This document shows positions 28,282-36,815 of a stretch of 62,681 nt of DNA, in pieces. The translations under genes were made by a program, and so were the position numbers. Location of the stretch: contig JAAZZE010000006.1 in NCBI GenBank assembly GCA_014239255.1, positions 1 to 62,681 of the forward strand, written 5' to 3'. The notes below the pieces were generated by a model. It was not told the origin of the DNA and searched no databases. It saw only the letters and a program-made list of their open reading frames with translations. Every line of letters starts with the position of its first letter. Position 1 is the first letter of the stretch. Source of the stretch: Gammaproteobacteria bacterium. Its GTDB lineage: Bacteria; Pseudomonadota; Gammaproteobacteria; Arenicellales; UBA868.

Positions 28282-29712
28282 TCAACGATGTACGACGTCG
28301 AGCTTGTCGACGGTGTCGAATTCAAATTTAATCTCTTTCCAGGTCTCCATGGCCGCTGCCAGCTCTGGACTAGACTTGGCTGCATGGCGCAGCACGTCGC
28401 CTCCGCGTTTCTCGAGACCCTCGTTCCCGTTGCAATTGCGGTCCTCTACGCAGGCCTCCAACGCGACACGATTGGCCGCCGCACCTGCTGCGTTTCCCCA
28501 CGGGTGACCCAGGGTGCCGCCACCGAACTGAAGTACCGCATCATCTCCGAAGATACTTACCAAGGCAGGCATGTGCCAAACATGAATTCCGCCTGATGCC
28601 ACCGCGAACACGCCTGGCATAGAGCCCCAGTCCTGATCAAAAAAGATGCCCCGACTACGATCTTCTTTGATATATCTTTCGCGAAGCAAGTCGATCCAGC
28701 CTAAGGTCGCTTCACGATCACCCTCTAACTTACCTACTACAGTTCCGGTATGCAGATGATCTCCCCCAGATAGCCGCAAGATCTTTGCTAGCACCCGAAA
28801 ATGGATGCCGTGTTTTGGGTGACGATCCAACACCGCATGCATGGCGCGATGGATATGCAGCAACAAGCCATTATCACGACACCAATTTGCTAGCCCGGTG
28901 TTGGCACAGAATCCACCGGTTATGTAGTCATGCATGATGATCGGCGCGCCCAGTTCCTTGGCATACTCGGCCCGTTTATACATCTCCTCGGGTGTCGGCG
29001 CCGTAACGTTCAGGTAGTGGCCTTTACGTTCCCCGGTCTCACGCTCGGACTTATGGATCGCCTCCATAACGAAGTCGAATCTTTGGCGCCAGCGCATGAA
29101 CGGTTGCGAGTTGACGTTCTCGTCATCCTTAGTGAAATCCAGCCCGCCACGTAAACACTCATAGACGGCCCGACCGTAATTTTTTGCCGACAAACCCAAC
29201 TTGGGTTTAATGGTACAGCCAAGTAAAGGGCGGCCGTATTTGTTCATGATGTCGCGCTCTACCTGGATCCCATGTGGCGGTCCGCCACAGGTCTTGACAT
29301 AGGCGATTGGAAAACGGATATCTTCTAGCCGCAAGTGACGAAGCGCCTTGAAACCAAATACGTTGCCGACCAGTGAGGTAAATACATTCACCACAGACCC
29401 TTCCTCGAAAAGGTCAATCGGATAAGCGATAAAAGCATAGAATGACTCGTCATCGCCTGGCACGTCCTCAATCGCGTAGGCTCGCCCCTTGTAATAATCA
29501 AGGTCAGTCAATAGATCCGTCCAGACCGTAGTCCATGTACCTGTAGATGACTCAGCTGCGACCGCTGCAGCCGCTTCCTCGCGTGGTACCCCCGACTGCG
29601 CCGTAATCTTGAAACAGGCCAAAAGATCGGTGTCCGCGGGCGTGTAGTCGGGCATCCAATAGGTTTCCCGATACTCCTTAACTCCGGCCTGGTAATTCTT
29701 GGTTGACATCAA
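28282..29712 (-). CDS. cbbL: RuBisCO large subunit, form IA
   Basis: A 476-residue (or 475 from the second ATG) form I large subunit that carboxylates ribulose 1,5-bisphosphate in the Calvin cycle. Active-site parts are intact: [18 protein letters not shown] with the catalytic lysine (K169), [17 protein letters not shown] with the carbamylated lysine K195 and Mg ligands D197 and E198, [17 protein letters not shown] for loop 6, and [12 protein letters not shown]. The proteobacterial sequence type and the link to cbbQ/cbbO, with no carboxysome genes nearby, fit form IAq. It heads the operon; no cbbR gene is adjacent. Confidence 0.97.
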   Translation of the reverse strand: MMSTKNYQAGVKEYRETYWMPDYTPADTDLLACFKITAQSGVPREEAAAAVAAESSTGTWTTVWTDLLTDLDYYKGRAYAIEDVPGDDESFYAFIAYPIDLFEEGSVVNVFTSLVGNVFGFKALRHLRLEDIRFPIAYVKTCGGPPHGIQVERDIMNKYGRPLLGCTIKPKLGLSAKNYGRAVYECLRGGLDFTKDDENVNSQPFMRWRQRFDFVMEAIHKSERETGERKGHYLNVTAPTPEEMYKRAEYAKELGAPIIMHDYITGGFCANTGLANWCRDNGLLLHIHRAMHAVLDRHPKHGIHFRVLAKILRLSGGDHLHTGTVVGKLEGDREATLGWIDLLRERYIKEDRSRGIFFDQDWGSMPGVFAVASGGIHVWHMPALVSIFGDDAVLQFGGGTLGHPWGNAAGAAANRVALEACVEDRNCNGNEGLEKRGGDVLRHAAKSSPELAAAMETWKEIKFEFDTVDKLDVVHR

Positions 29713-29811
29713 TAGCGCCCTCGCAGCGGTTCGGATGAGTTGTTTTCCCGATTAAACTCGGGTCGACAGACAGAATACTCCGACTAATACATAAGTACCA
29801 CTAATTTATAA

Positions 29812-29826
29812 TGATTCAATGAATCA
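29812..29826. promoter_or_regulatory. Inverted repeat in the cbbL upstream region
   Basis: TGATTCA and TGAATCA form a perfect 7-1-7 inverted repeat about 100 bp before the cbbL start, in AT-rich DNA where the promoter should be. LysR-type regulators such as CbbR bind T-N11-A dyads, and this repeat contains an ATTCATTGAAT core; a link to CbbR is inference only. Nothing else was recognised in the 128-bp gap between the DUF2797 gene and cbbL. Confidence 0.4.
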
Positions 29827-29840
29827 GATAAACCTGATGT

Positions 29841-30701
29841 CTAAATCGAGAGAACGATATCGTAACCACCGAACTTTCGGATATTCAGTACACCGCTGTC
29901 CAAAATCAAATACTGGCCCTTAATGCCGAGCAGACGTCCTGTAACTCGGGGCGTTTTATCAAGGTTAAGAGCGTTCACTTTTTCTGGATACTGGTTGACT
30001 GGATACTGAATCTCAACCGGAGAGACCTGCTTTATTACGCGAATATCACCTGGGTCAATAGCTTCGGTCACGGGACCTATGGCAGCAGCAGCCTGCGCGA
30101 GCAATCGTTCTCGCTCAGCCACCAGATCAAGTGGGTCAGGAGCCCCTTTAAGCATACGGCGCCAGTTGGTACGGTCGGATACAACAGTGCGTATTGCAAC
30201 CTCCAATAATCCGGCAATACGACGCTCGCTGACCTCAAAGATGGGTAGCGCCTGGGAGGCGCCCTGATCGATCCAGCGAGTGGGCACCTGGGTAGCCCGA
30301 GTGACGCCGACTTTCAACCCGGATGAATTAGCAAGGTACACGATATGGGATTGCAGGCAATGGGCCTGGCCCCACTCTGGCTCCCGGCAAGTTCCTTCAT
30401 GGAAATGGCACAACTCTGGCTTTATGATGCATTGGTCACAAGCCGCGAGTCGCTTCAAACAGGGGTAACAATACCCTTGATTAAAACTTTTATTGGTCTT
30501 GCGCCCACAGCTAAGACAAAATATTTCACCACGGAATTCGATTTCAAGTTCCCGACCCAATAACACATTGAGTCCTACCAGTGCTTCGCCGATAGGCAGT
30601 TGATATTCGACCGGTGAAGCGGTCTTGGTGTGCATTTTTTGAATCACACCGTCTGGCATATATACCTCCCTGGCCTCGTGACGAATAAACTGACCGCGCA
30701 T
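29841..30701 (-). CDS. DUF2797 family protein
   Basis: A 286-residue protein with a cysteine-rich N-terminal half: FCLSCGRKTNKSFNQGYCYPC, then CDQCIIKPELCHFHEGTC, which probably binds zinc. Next comes HIVYLANSSGLKVGVTRATQVPTRW, resembling a GIY-YIG-like strand pattern described for DUF2797 proteins, and a helical C-terminus. Its function is not known. Start ATG 30701 is the longest option; ATG 30659 (MPDGVIQK) is also possible. It lies between the Crp-family regulator and cbbL on the same strand; whether it shares a transcript with either is unclear. Confidence 0.75.
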   Translation of the reverse strand: MRGQFIRHEAREVYMPDGVIQKMHTKTASPVEYQLPIGEALVGLNVLLGRELEIEFRGEIFCLSCGRKTNKSFNQGYCYPCLKRLAACDQCIIKPELCHFHEGTCREPEWGQAHCLQSHIVYLANSSGLKVGVTRATQVPTRWIDQGASQALPIFEVSERRIAGLLEVAIRTVVSDRTNWRRMLKGAPDPLDLVAERERLLAQAAAAIGPVTEAIDPGDIRVIKQVSPVEIQYPVNQYPEKVNALNLDKTPRVTGRLLGIKGQYLILDSGVLNIRKFGGYDIVLSI

Positions 30702-30922
30702 CTCGAGTGGTTCATCGGATCTCCTCTACACTGAATTAACTGGGGTCAAAGGGGCGGCTATCCATAAGATCCTTCCCAGTGAGCTGAATCGTGAAATAAG
30801 GGCCGACTGCCCCCTCCTGAAGAGCCACTATAACGCCCAGTGGGACCATTGGGCGAAGGTATCGGTGAAGATTCCAAGTCTGCCGACCGACTAGATAGGC
30901 TCTAGTTGCTAACTGGCAACTA

Positions 30923-31579
30923 TCAATAGTCCGCGGGCAACTTGCGCTCGATAACCCACCGACCGGGCTCAATACGGATGTATCCACCCTTAACCAGATC
31001 GCTCATGATTCTGCTGACCATTTCCCGGGAGCAACCGATCATGTCGGCGAGCAACTGATGGGTCAGCCGTTCGGTAATTACCCACTCGCCGTTTTCCTCC
31101 ACAGCACATTCTTGTAGCCGGGCGGTCAGCCGCCGGTAAACACTATCTAACGCAAGCCCTTGAGCCCCCTGGGTTAGCTTTCGAATTCGACCGGCCAAGC
31201 TTTGGATCACCGAGCGGTTGAGTTCAGTATTACGCTCAAGTAACGCAAAAAAATCATCTGCACTTATCTTGAGTAACTCAGTTTGCTCCATAGCGGCTAT
31301 AGATGCCGAACGGACTGCTCCGTCAAGCACGGCAATTTCTCCAAATACTGCTGAGGGACCCTCCAATGCGAGCACCATCTCTTTGCCGTCTTTATCTGAC
31401 ACATAAACCCGGACACGACCACCTATAACGACATAAAGCGCGTCCCCAACCGAGCCCTGACTGATGATGATCTCACCACGTTGCGCTGTGATCGGCCTGG
31501 CCAGTACGGCCAGAGCCTGCAGTTCGTTGTCCCCCAAGGTAGAGAACAAAGTTACCTGTCTTAAGATATCGATGGTCAC
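30923..31579 (-). CDS. Crp/Fnr-family transcriptional regulator
   Basis: A 218-residue regulator. Residues about 10-120 are a cyclic-nucleotide-binding-type jelly roll (GDNELQALAVLARPITAQRG, VFGEIAVLDGAVRSASI), followed by a long dimer helix. A winged helix-turn-helix at about 160-205 reads RLTHQLLADMIGCSREMVSR, close to Crp recognition helices. The pattern GEIAVLDGAVRSAS resembles the Crp phosphate-binding cassette, so cAMP or another nucleotide could bind. There is no N-terminal cysteine set as in Fnr. It lies 76 bp beyond the C1 operon on the same strand and may control it or the cbb operon. Confidence 0.88.
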   Translation of the reverse strand: MTIDILRQVTLFSTLGDNELQALAVLARPITAQRGEIIISQGSVGDALYVVIGGRVRVYVSDKDGKEMVLALEGPSAVFGEIAVLDGAVRSASIAAMEQTELLKISADDFFALLERNTELNRSVIQSLAGRIRKLTQGAQGLALDSVYRRLTARLQECAVEENGEWVITERLTHQLLADMIGCSREMVSRIMSDLVKGGYIRIEPGRWVIERKLPADY

Positions 31580-31655
31580 AACGCCAGCCTCCCGAATAAG
31601 GTATCGCGAGAATCAAGAGTAGTCACACCACCGTGTCCGGGCAAGCGGGAAATAG

Positions 31656-33698
31656 TCAGCGCCTGCGGCGACGCCGGGTGCCCGTCAGCGCCTGGGTCTT
31701 TGCCCCGGTTATGCGGGTTGGCCATGTGACCGCCTTGGACAACTGGGCGAACTGGGCGCTTTTATGGGGAATAGCCATCGCCTCTACAAAATGCTCCTGG
31801 AACCTGGATTCGACGGCAGTTTCGATTTTCTCTATTTTGCGGATCTCCTTTTCGATCTCCCGGCGTGCGTTCACATCAACCAAAGCAATATGAGCACCGC
31901 TCCCAGCCGCGTTGCCTGCCGAGGTGACATTACCCAATTCACAGTCGGGAATCAGACCCAGCACCATAGCGTACTTAACATCAATATGGGAACCAAACGC
32001 TCCAGCCAGACGAATGCGGTCAATTTCTTCCACGCCAAGTTTATCCATTAACAATCGAATCCCAGCGTAAAGCGCTGCTTTAGCAAGCTGGATGGCGCGC
32101 ACATCGTTTTGGGTGACTGTGACCGTAATATCTCCCTTGTGAAGGACAAAAGCGAAAGTCCTGCCATCTGCGATCACCCTGGCTGAGTATTGAGACAAAT
32201 TGCCATCGATGACTCCATCGGAGCTGAGTATGCCAGCAAGGTACATCTCGGCCACCACTTCGATAATCCCCGAACCACAAATGCCTGAAATACCTACCGT
32301 GGCGACCGCCTGCTCAAACCCGGGGTCGTCAGACCACAAGTCACAGCCGATTACCCGGAACCGGGGTTCCAGGGTTTCGCGATCAATACGCACCCGCTCA
32401 ATCGCCCCAGGGGCGGCGCGCTGACCACCGCTGATCTGCGCCCCTTCAAAGGCTGGGCCCGTGGGGCTACTGGCTGCCAACAGGCGATCTCGGTTTCCTA
32501 GGACGATCTCTGCATTGGTACCTATATCAACCAGCAAAGTCATCTCCTTGCGCAGATACGGTGCCTCGGACAAAACCACAGCTGCACAGTCAGCGCCAAC
32601 GTGGCCTGCAATGCAAGGCAGTACGTAACAGCGTGCACCGCGATTGAGGCCAAGATTAAGTTCGTGTGCTGGCATCGTGATAGCGCTATCCGTTGCAAGC
32701 GCAAATGGCGCTCCGCCCAACTCAACTGGCGAGAACCCTAACAACAGGTGATGCATGATCGGGTTACCGACAAAAGCGCAGTCGAGTATGTCATCAACAT
32801 TACTGTCAGTTTCTTGGCAAACCTGCGCTACCAGTTCTGTCAGAGTCTGGCGTACTACGCGAGACATATCCTGTTCGCTGCCCGGGTGCATCATCACGTA
32901 AGAGACGCGGCTCATCAGATCTTCGCCAAACCGAATCTGCGGATTCATCCGACCAACCGAGGCAAGAGATTGGCCGCTGGTCAGTTCAATAAGATGCATG
33001 GCAATCGTGGTTGAGCCCACATCAACCGCAAGCCCCAGCGCCGTGTTGTGATAACCAGGCCAGATAGCGATAATCTCGCGTTGCTGAAATACGGCAACTG
33101 TGACCTGCCAATTACCCTCGCGCATCACGGCTTGCAGTTTTCCCAGTACCTGGGGGTCACAACTGAGCCCGGTCAAAGCCCACTCGAATTCTAATTCCTC
33201 TTCCAGGCGGCGAAGATCAGACACTGCCTCGTGCATATTGGGTGGACTGACTTCAACCACGTGCAAATGCACCAGAGGGTCAACTGCCAGATCGTGCACT
33301 TCGGTTCGCTTGCGGATCACCTGCCGATGAACCTGACTCTCAGGTGGTACATCGATCACAGCATCGCCAAGCAACCGGGCTGAGCACCCCAACCGCCGAC
33401 TTTGGGCCAGACCAGTTACCGCGTGGTAATCAACCTCATTCCCACCAAAGTCGGAAAGGTGCTCGGGCCGCGATTCAATACCGTGTTTGGGAAATGACCC
33501 CTCACTTAGAGTCACCTGACAGCGACCACAGATCGCCCGACCCCCACATACCGAATCCAAATCGACGCCAAGTTCGCGCGCTGCCTGCAACACGGTTGTC
33601 CCACGGGCAACACGCCCTCTGCGACCGGATGGGGTGAAGACCACCAGCACATCCCCACCTGCTGCGAGTGCAGTTTCAGTGGCGTCAGCAGTACTCAA
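31656..33698 (-). CDS. RACo-type corrinoid activator (2Fe-2S plus ASKHA/DUF4445)
   Basis: A 680-residue protein. The N-terminal plant-type ferredoxin domain has four cluster cysteines at 51, 57, 60 and 105 (SVCGGRAICGRCQVT; RRLGCSARL). The large C-terminal ASKHA ATPase domain begins with LAVDVGSTTIAMHLIEL and includes LLVDIGTNAEIVLGN and RIRLAGAFGSHIDVKYA. This is the architecture of RACo/RamA-like proteins, which spend ATP and an electron to bring inactive Co(II) corrinoid back to Co(I). The frame opens with TTG at 33698, overlapping the GFA-gene stop (TTGA). It is the last gene of the C1 operon. Confidence 0.9.
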   Translation of the reverse strand: MSTADATETALAAGGDVLVVFTPSGRRGRVARGTTVLQAARELGVDLDSVCGGRAICGRCQVTLSEGSFPKHGIESRPEHLSDFGGNEVDYHAVTGLAQSRRLGCSARLLGDAVIDVPPESQVHRQVIRKRTEVHDLAVDPLVHLHVVEVSPPNMHEAVSDLRRLEEELEFEWALTGLSCDPQVLGKLQAVMREGNWQVTVAVFQQREIIAIWPGYHNTALGLAVDVGSTTIAMHLIELTSGQSLASVGRMNPQIRFGEDLMSRVSYVMMHPGSEQDMSRVVRQTLTELVAQVCQETDSNVDDILDCAFVGNPIMHHLLLGFSPVELGGAPFALATDSAITMPAHELNLGLNRGARCYVLPCIAGHVGADCAAVVLSEAPYLRKEMTLLVDIGTNAEIVLGNRDRLLAASSPTGPAFEGAQISGGQRAAPGAIERVRIDRETLEPRFRVIGCDLWSDDPGFEQAVATVGISGICGSGIIEVVAEMYLAGILSSDGVIDGNLSQYSARVIADGRTFAFVLHKGDITVTVTQNDVRAIQLAKAALYAGIRLLMDKLGVEEIDRIRLAGAFGSHIDVKYAMVLGLIPDCELGNVTSAGNAAGSGAHIALVDVNARREIEKEIRKIEKIETAVESRFQEHFVEAMAIPHKSAQFAQLSKAVTWPTRITGAKTQALTGTRRRRRR

Positions 33699-34096
33699 CC
33701 GGCGCTGCCCCCAATCGTCGCCTCGTCGGGGTGTACAAGGTAGTAATCCGATGCGTCGGCAAAAAATATATGGGCCTGGGTGTGTAGGCCAGTCGGGCTA
33801 TCCAACGCGCCAGCCGCTATCGCCCAGGCATCGCGGGCCGCGTGACGCCAGAACAAGCTAGATCCACAACGACGGCAAAACCCTCTTTGCGCCTGAGCAG
33901 AGGATTTAAACCATTCCAGAGCGTCGTCATGCGTAAACTCAACACAGTCCGACGGCGCTGCTGTTGCCGCCCAGTAATGACCGCTGGTCTTGCGGCACTG
34001 TGAACAATGGCAGACCAACACCGGACGAAGCGGCCCACGGACCGTAAACGACACAGCTCCACATAGACAACTGCCTGGAGTGTATTGCTCAGCCAC
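33695..34096 (-). CDS. GFA-family (glutathione-dependent formaldehyde-activating type) zinc protein
   Basis: A 133-residue GFA/CENP-V-fold protein. Its zinc-site cysteines are CLCGAVSFTV, LVCHCSQCRKTSGHYW and GFCRRCGSSLFW. GTG 34096 was chosen because the fold begins at EQYTPGSCLCG; the open frame extends further into the methyltransferase gene without similarity. The gene overlaps its neighbours on both sides (8 bp with the methyltransferase, 4 bp with the activator gene), so it is truly part of the C1 operon. Some GFA members bind S-hydroxymethylglutathione, which would fit formaldehyde handling, but most have no proven activity. Confidence 0.82.
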   Translation of the reverse strand: MAEQYTPGSCLCGAVSFTVRGPLRPVLVCHCSQCRKTSGHYWAATAAPSDCVEFTHDDALEWFKSSAQAQRGFCRRCGSSLFWRHAARDAWAIAAGALDSPTGLHTQAHIFFADASDYYLVHPDEATIGGSAG

Positions 34097-35000
34097 CGGT
34101 TGCCCGACGCCGACCACGACGGCGACCCTCTCGAACACCGGACAGACCTTCGCCCGGTGGGTCGCGATAGCGTGCAATCCAGCGCAGACAATCTGGATCG
34201 TGCCCCATCATGACATCCGCCCCCATCACAGCTGCCATAACATCGCCGTGCAATGGGCTGGTAATAGCTGATGTCATCCCGGCGCCAATGGCCATGGTTA
34301 AGAACGCCGCATTCAAGCCATTACGGTTAGGTAAGCCGAAACTGACGTTCGATGCGCCGCAGGTGCTGTTGACCTTTAATTCATCGCGCAGTCGCTTCAG
34401 AATATGCATCACCTGTCGGCCCGAATCATTCAGGGCGCCGATCGGCATCACCAGTGGATCAACCACCACATCCTCAGCAGGAATACCGTAATCGGCTGCG
34501 CGCTCAACGATCTTTCGGGCCACATCGAAGCGCACGTTCGGATCCTCGGAGATCCCTGTTTCGTCATTCGATATAGCCACTACAGCTGCACCGTATTTCT
34601 TTACCAGCGGTAAGACCTGCTCCATTCTTTCTTCTTCACCCGTGACCGAATTAACCAGTGCCTTACCCTGGTAGACAGCTAGCCCCGACTCTAGTGCTGC
34701 AACAATAGAAGAATCGATAGACAGTGGTACATTAGTCAGTGACTGTACCAGTTGAATGCACTCGGCCAATATAGCCGGCTCATCGGCGAGCGGGATTCCA
34801 GCATTGACATCGAGCATATGAGCGCCTGCGGCCACCTGAGCCAGAGCATCCAACTCCACGCGAGCGTAATTCCCTAGTTTCATTTCAGCAGCCAGCACCT
34901 TGCGTCCGGTCGGATTAATCCTCTCTCCGATCATGCAAAATGGCTGATCAAACCCAATCTTCACTTCCTTTGTGGCTGAACTGACAACAGTTACCGTCAC
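34089..35000 (-). CDS. Methyltetrahydrofolate:corrinoid methyltransferase (AcsE/MeTr-like, pterin-binding)
   Basis: A 303-residue pterin-binding TIM barrel. Family marks are FCMIGERINPTGRKVLAAEM, AGAHMLDVNAGIPLADEP, PLSIDSSIVAALE, LVNSVTGEEERMEQVLPL and STCGASNVSFGLPNRNGLN; the asparagine in GASNVSFG is the pterin-contacting residue in MeTr proteins. It should move methyl groups between the corrinoid protein and tetrahydrofolate. Start is GTG 35000. The last 15 residues, VREGRRRGRRRATGG, are an arginine-rich tail not needed for the barrel. It lies 12 bp after the MetF-like gene. Confidence 0.9.
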   Translation of the reverse strand: MTVTVVSSATKEVKIGFDQPFCMIGERINPTGRKVLAAEMKLGNYARVELDALAQVAAGAHMLDVNAGIPLADEPAILAECIQLVQSLTNVPLSIDSSIVAALESGLAVYQGKALVNSVTGEEERMEQVLPLVKKYGAAVVAISNDETGISEDPNVRFDVARKIVERAADYGIPAEDVVVDPLVMPIGALNDSGRQVMHILKRLRDELKVNSTCGASNVSFGLPNRNGLNAAFLTMAIGAGMTSAITSPLHGDVMAAVMGADVMMGHDPDCLRWIARYRDPPGEGLSGVREGRRRGRRRATGG

Positions 35001-35012
35001 CTGCTTATCCTC

Positions 35013-36017
35013 TTAATGAATTAAACGTTGTGCCATACCAGGATGCCAAGGGACTCTCCCCTCAAGCACACCAGACTCCTTGACTATGTCGCTTACCCGT
35101 TCTTCCTGTCGATAAGCCATGATATGGACACCGTGCACGCCCTCAATCGTCCGGATCGCCTGGATCATCTCAGCGCATATGCGAATGCCTTCTTCTCTCG
35201 GATTGTGCGCTGCCAGCAGGCGGCGAATTATGTCATCTGGAATATGTACGCCAGGTACATTATCGCGAATCCAGACCGCGGTACGGGCCGAAGCAAGTGG
35301 GCCAACACCTACCAGGATGTAGCAACGCTCGGTCAGACCCATGTCATAAACCTCGGCCATGTACTGCTTGAGTCGTTGAATATCGAAACAGTATTGGGTC
35401 TGCACAAACTGCGCGCCGGCATCGATCTTCTTCTTCAGCCGCAAAGGGCGATAATCCAATGGTGGGGCAAAAGGATTAGCCGCAGCGCCGACAAAAACTC
35501 GTGGCGGGTTGCTGAGCATCCGCCCGCTGAGAAACTCACCCTGATCACGCATGGATGTAATCGTTCGCAACAAACTCATACAATCAAAATCAAACACCGG
35601 CTTAGCATTGGGTTGATCCCCAGCCTGCACCCCATCGCCTGTAAGGCAAAGGATGCTGGTTACGCCCATAGCCGCTGCTCCCAACACGTCGCCCTGGATC
35701 GCAATCCGGTTACGGTCCCGACAGGAGACCTGCATGACCATCGCATAGCCTCTGCGCGTCAGCAGAGCGCAAACTCCAACGCTCGACATGTGACAGTTCG
35801 CTCCTGATCCATCCGTCGCATTAATAGCATCGACCCAACCATCAAACACACTGGCGCGCTCAAAAACGGCCTGCGCATCCGCTGTATCGGGTGGCGCAAT
35901 CTCCGTGGTGACCGCAAACTGACCTGCACGTAATACCCTCTCGAGTCGGCCAGGCGAAGAATGCCCATCCAAAATTGGCAAGGGTTCGCCAGGTGCCAGC
36001 TCTTCAATTTCCACCAT
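35013..36017 (-). CDS. Methylenetetrahydrofolate reductase (MetF-like)
   Basis: A 334-residue flavoprotein barrel of the MTHFR family: AVTTEIAPPDTADAQAVFER at the N-terminus, AINATDGSGANCHMSSVGVC, ILCLTGDGVQAGDQPNAK and AGAQFVQTQYCFD. In this operon the likely direction is oxidation of methyl-THF to methylene-THF, coupled to the MetV-like partner. ATG 36017 overlaps the metV-like stop by 14 bp; an upstream in-frame ATG at 36167 reads through that gene and was rejected. Confidence 0.92.
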   Translation of the reverse strand: MVEIEELAPGEPLPILDGHSSPGRLERVLRAGQFAVTTEIAPPDTADAQAVFERASVFDGWVDAINATDGSGANCHMSSVGVCALLTRRGYAMVMQVSCRDRNRIAIQGDVLGAAAMGVTSILCLTGDGVQAGDQPNAKPVFDFDCMSLLRTITSMRDQGEFLSGRMLSNPPRVFVGAAANPFAPPLDYRPLRLKKKIDAGAQFVQTQYCFDIQRLKQYMAEVYDMGLTERCYILVGVGPLASARTAVWIRDNVPGVHIPDDIIRRLLAAHNPREEGIRICAEMIQAIRTIEGVHGVHIMAYRQEERVSDIVKESGVLEGRVPWHPGMAQRLIH

Positions 36018-36489
36018 GTTGGCCCGCTTTGGCGAAGAATCCCAGATCCCGTTTCTCACGCACTTCCCGCAACCACGCCGAGCGGCCGCGAAGACCCTGC
36101 GCCAACGGCGGCTGTACACACTGGATACCGGAGTCGTTACGCATGCGCACGGAGCCCTCCCAGGCATCTACCCAGACACAGCGCATCTGCGGCTTGACTT
36201 CGCAAAACCCGTTTTCCCGGACACCACCACAGGGGCCGTTACGTAATTCCTTAGGGCAGTTCATTGGACAGGACATGCCGGTTTGGCTGAGCACGCAGTG
36301 CCCACACATTTGGCAATCGAATAATGCTGCCTTGACCTGCCGTTCCATTGCGCAAATCGGCCCCTCGATACGGTCATACCCAATCAAAAGCCACAGTGGA
36401 TCCAAGGCAATCATGAACCCTTCAAAATATTCATACAGCCACTCCAGTACTCTCGCATTGCGGACAGACCATTGTCGCAGGGCATACAT
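36004..36489 (-). CDS. MetV-like zinc/iron-sulfur partner of MetF (MTHFR C-terminal family)
   Basis: A 161-residue cysteine-rich protein. The family signature is seen as FDCQMCGHCVLSQTGMSCPM, continuing to NCPKELRNGPCGGVRENGFC. Proteins of this family (methylene-THF reductase C-terminal domain) partner with MetF in acetogens and other anaerobes, where they act as a subunit for electron transfer or stability. Finding it next to a short MetF indicates a MetVF-type reductase rather than the NADH-dependent enzyme of E. coli. It starts 5 bp after the Virulence_fact-domain gene. Confidence 0.87.
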   Translation of the reverse strand: MYALRQWSVRNARVLEWLYEYFEGFMIALDPLWLLIGYDRIEGPICAMERQVKAALFDCQMCGHCVLSQTGMSCPMNCPKELRNGPCGGVRENGFCEVKPQMRCVWVDAWEGSVRMRNDSGIQCVQPPLAQGLRGRSAWLREVREKRDLGFFAKAGQHGGN

Positions 36490-36494
36490 CAGAT

Positions 36495-36815
36495 TCAGTC
36501 AGTCTGTGAAGTGTCAGCGCTGGCGCTGCCCTTAGCTCTAATCAGGGCCAAGAGGCTCTCATCCGTGTGTGCAGCCTCAAGGCGTTCTACTGCTTGCGCC
36601 GCCATCTGATCAAGATCGTCGTCACTACAGGTCACGCTCTCGCGACGCCATTCACTTAGGTAAGCATCTGACGAACCTTTACCGGCCCGCATAGCGGCAC
36701 GATCGATTGCGTCCTGAAAACGCTGCGTCAACATAAGCCTTACGGTCTGCCGGCCCTTGCGGGCCATGACCTGCGAAGGGATATCCCGCCAAAAAACAGT
36801 GATCAACTTTGCCAT
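36495..36815 (-). CDS. Virulence_fact-domain small protein (C1 operon)
   Basis: A 106-residue protein beginning AKLITVFWRDIPSQVMARKG, followed by RQTVRLMLTQRFQDAIDRAA, a pattern matching the small family labelled virulence factor (Virulence_fact) in domain databases. The C-terminus is acidic and low in complexity. No catalytic residues stand out. Its start overlaps the DUF1638 stop by 13 bp, and metV follows after 5 bp, so it is a regular member of the operon. The family name comes from annotation history; nothing here suggests virulence. Confidence 0.75.
   Translation of the reverse strand: MAKLITVFWRDIPSQVMARKGRQTVRLMLTQRFQDAIDRAAMRAGKGSSDAYLSEWRRESVTCSDDDLDQMAAQAVERLEAAHTDESLLALIRAKGSASADTSQTD

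Noticed and set aside
30736-30987. Possible 83-codon minus-strand gene between the DUF2797 and Crp-family genes.
   Set aside because: Most of its first part overlaps the 3' end of the regulator gene in another frame. The only internal ATG outside the overlap would leave 37 residues without a ribosome site, and no family resemblance was seen.
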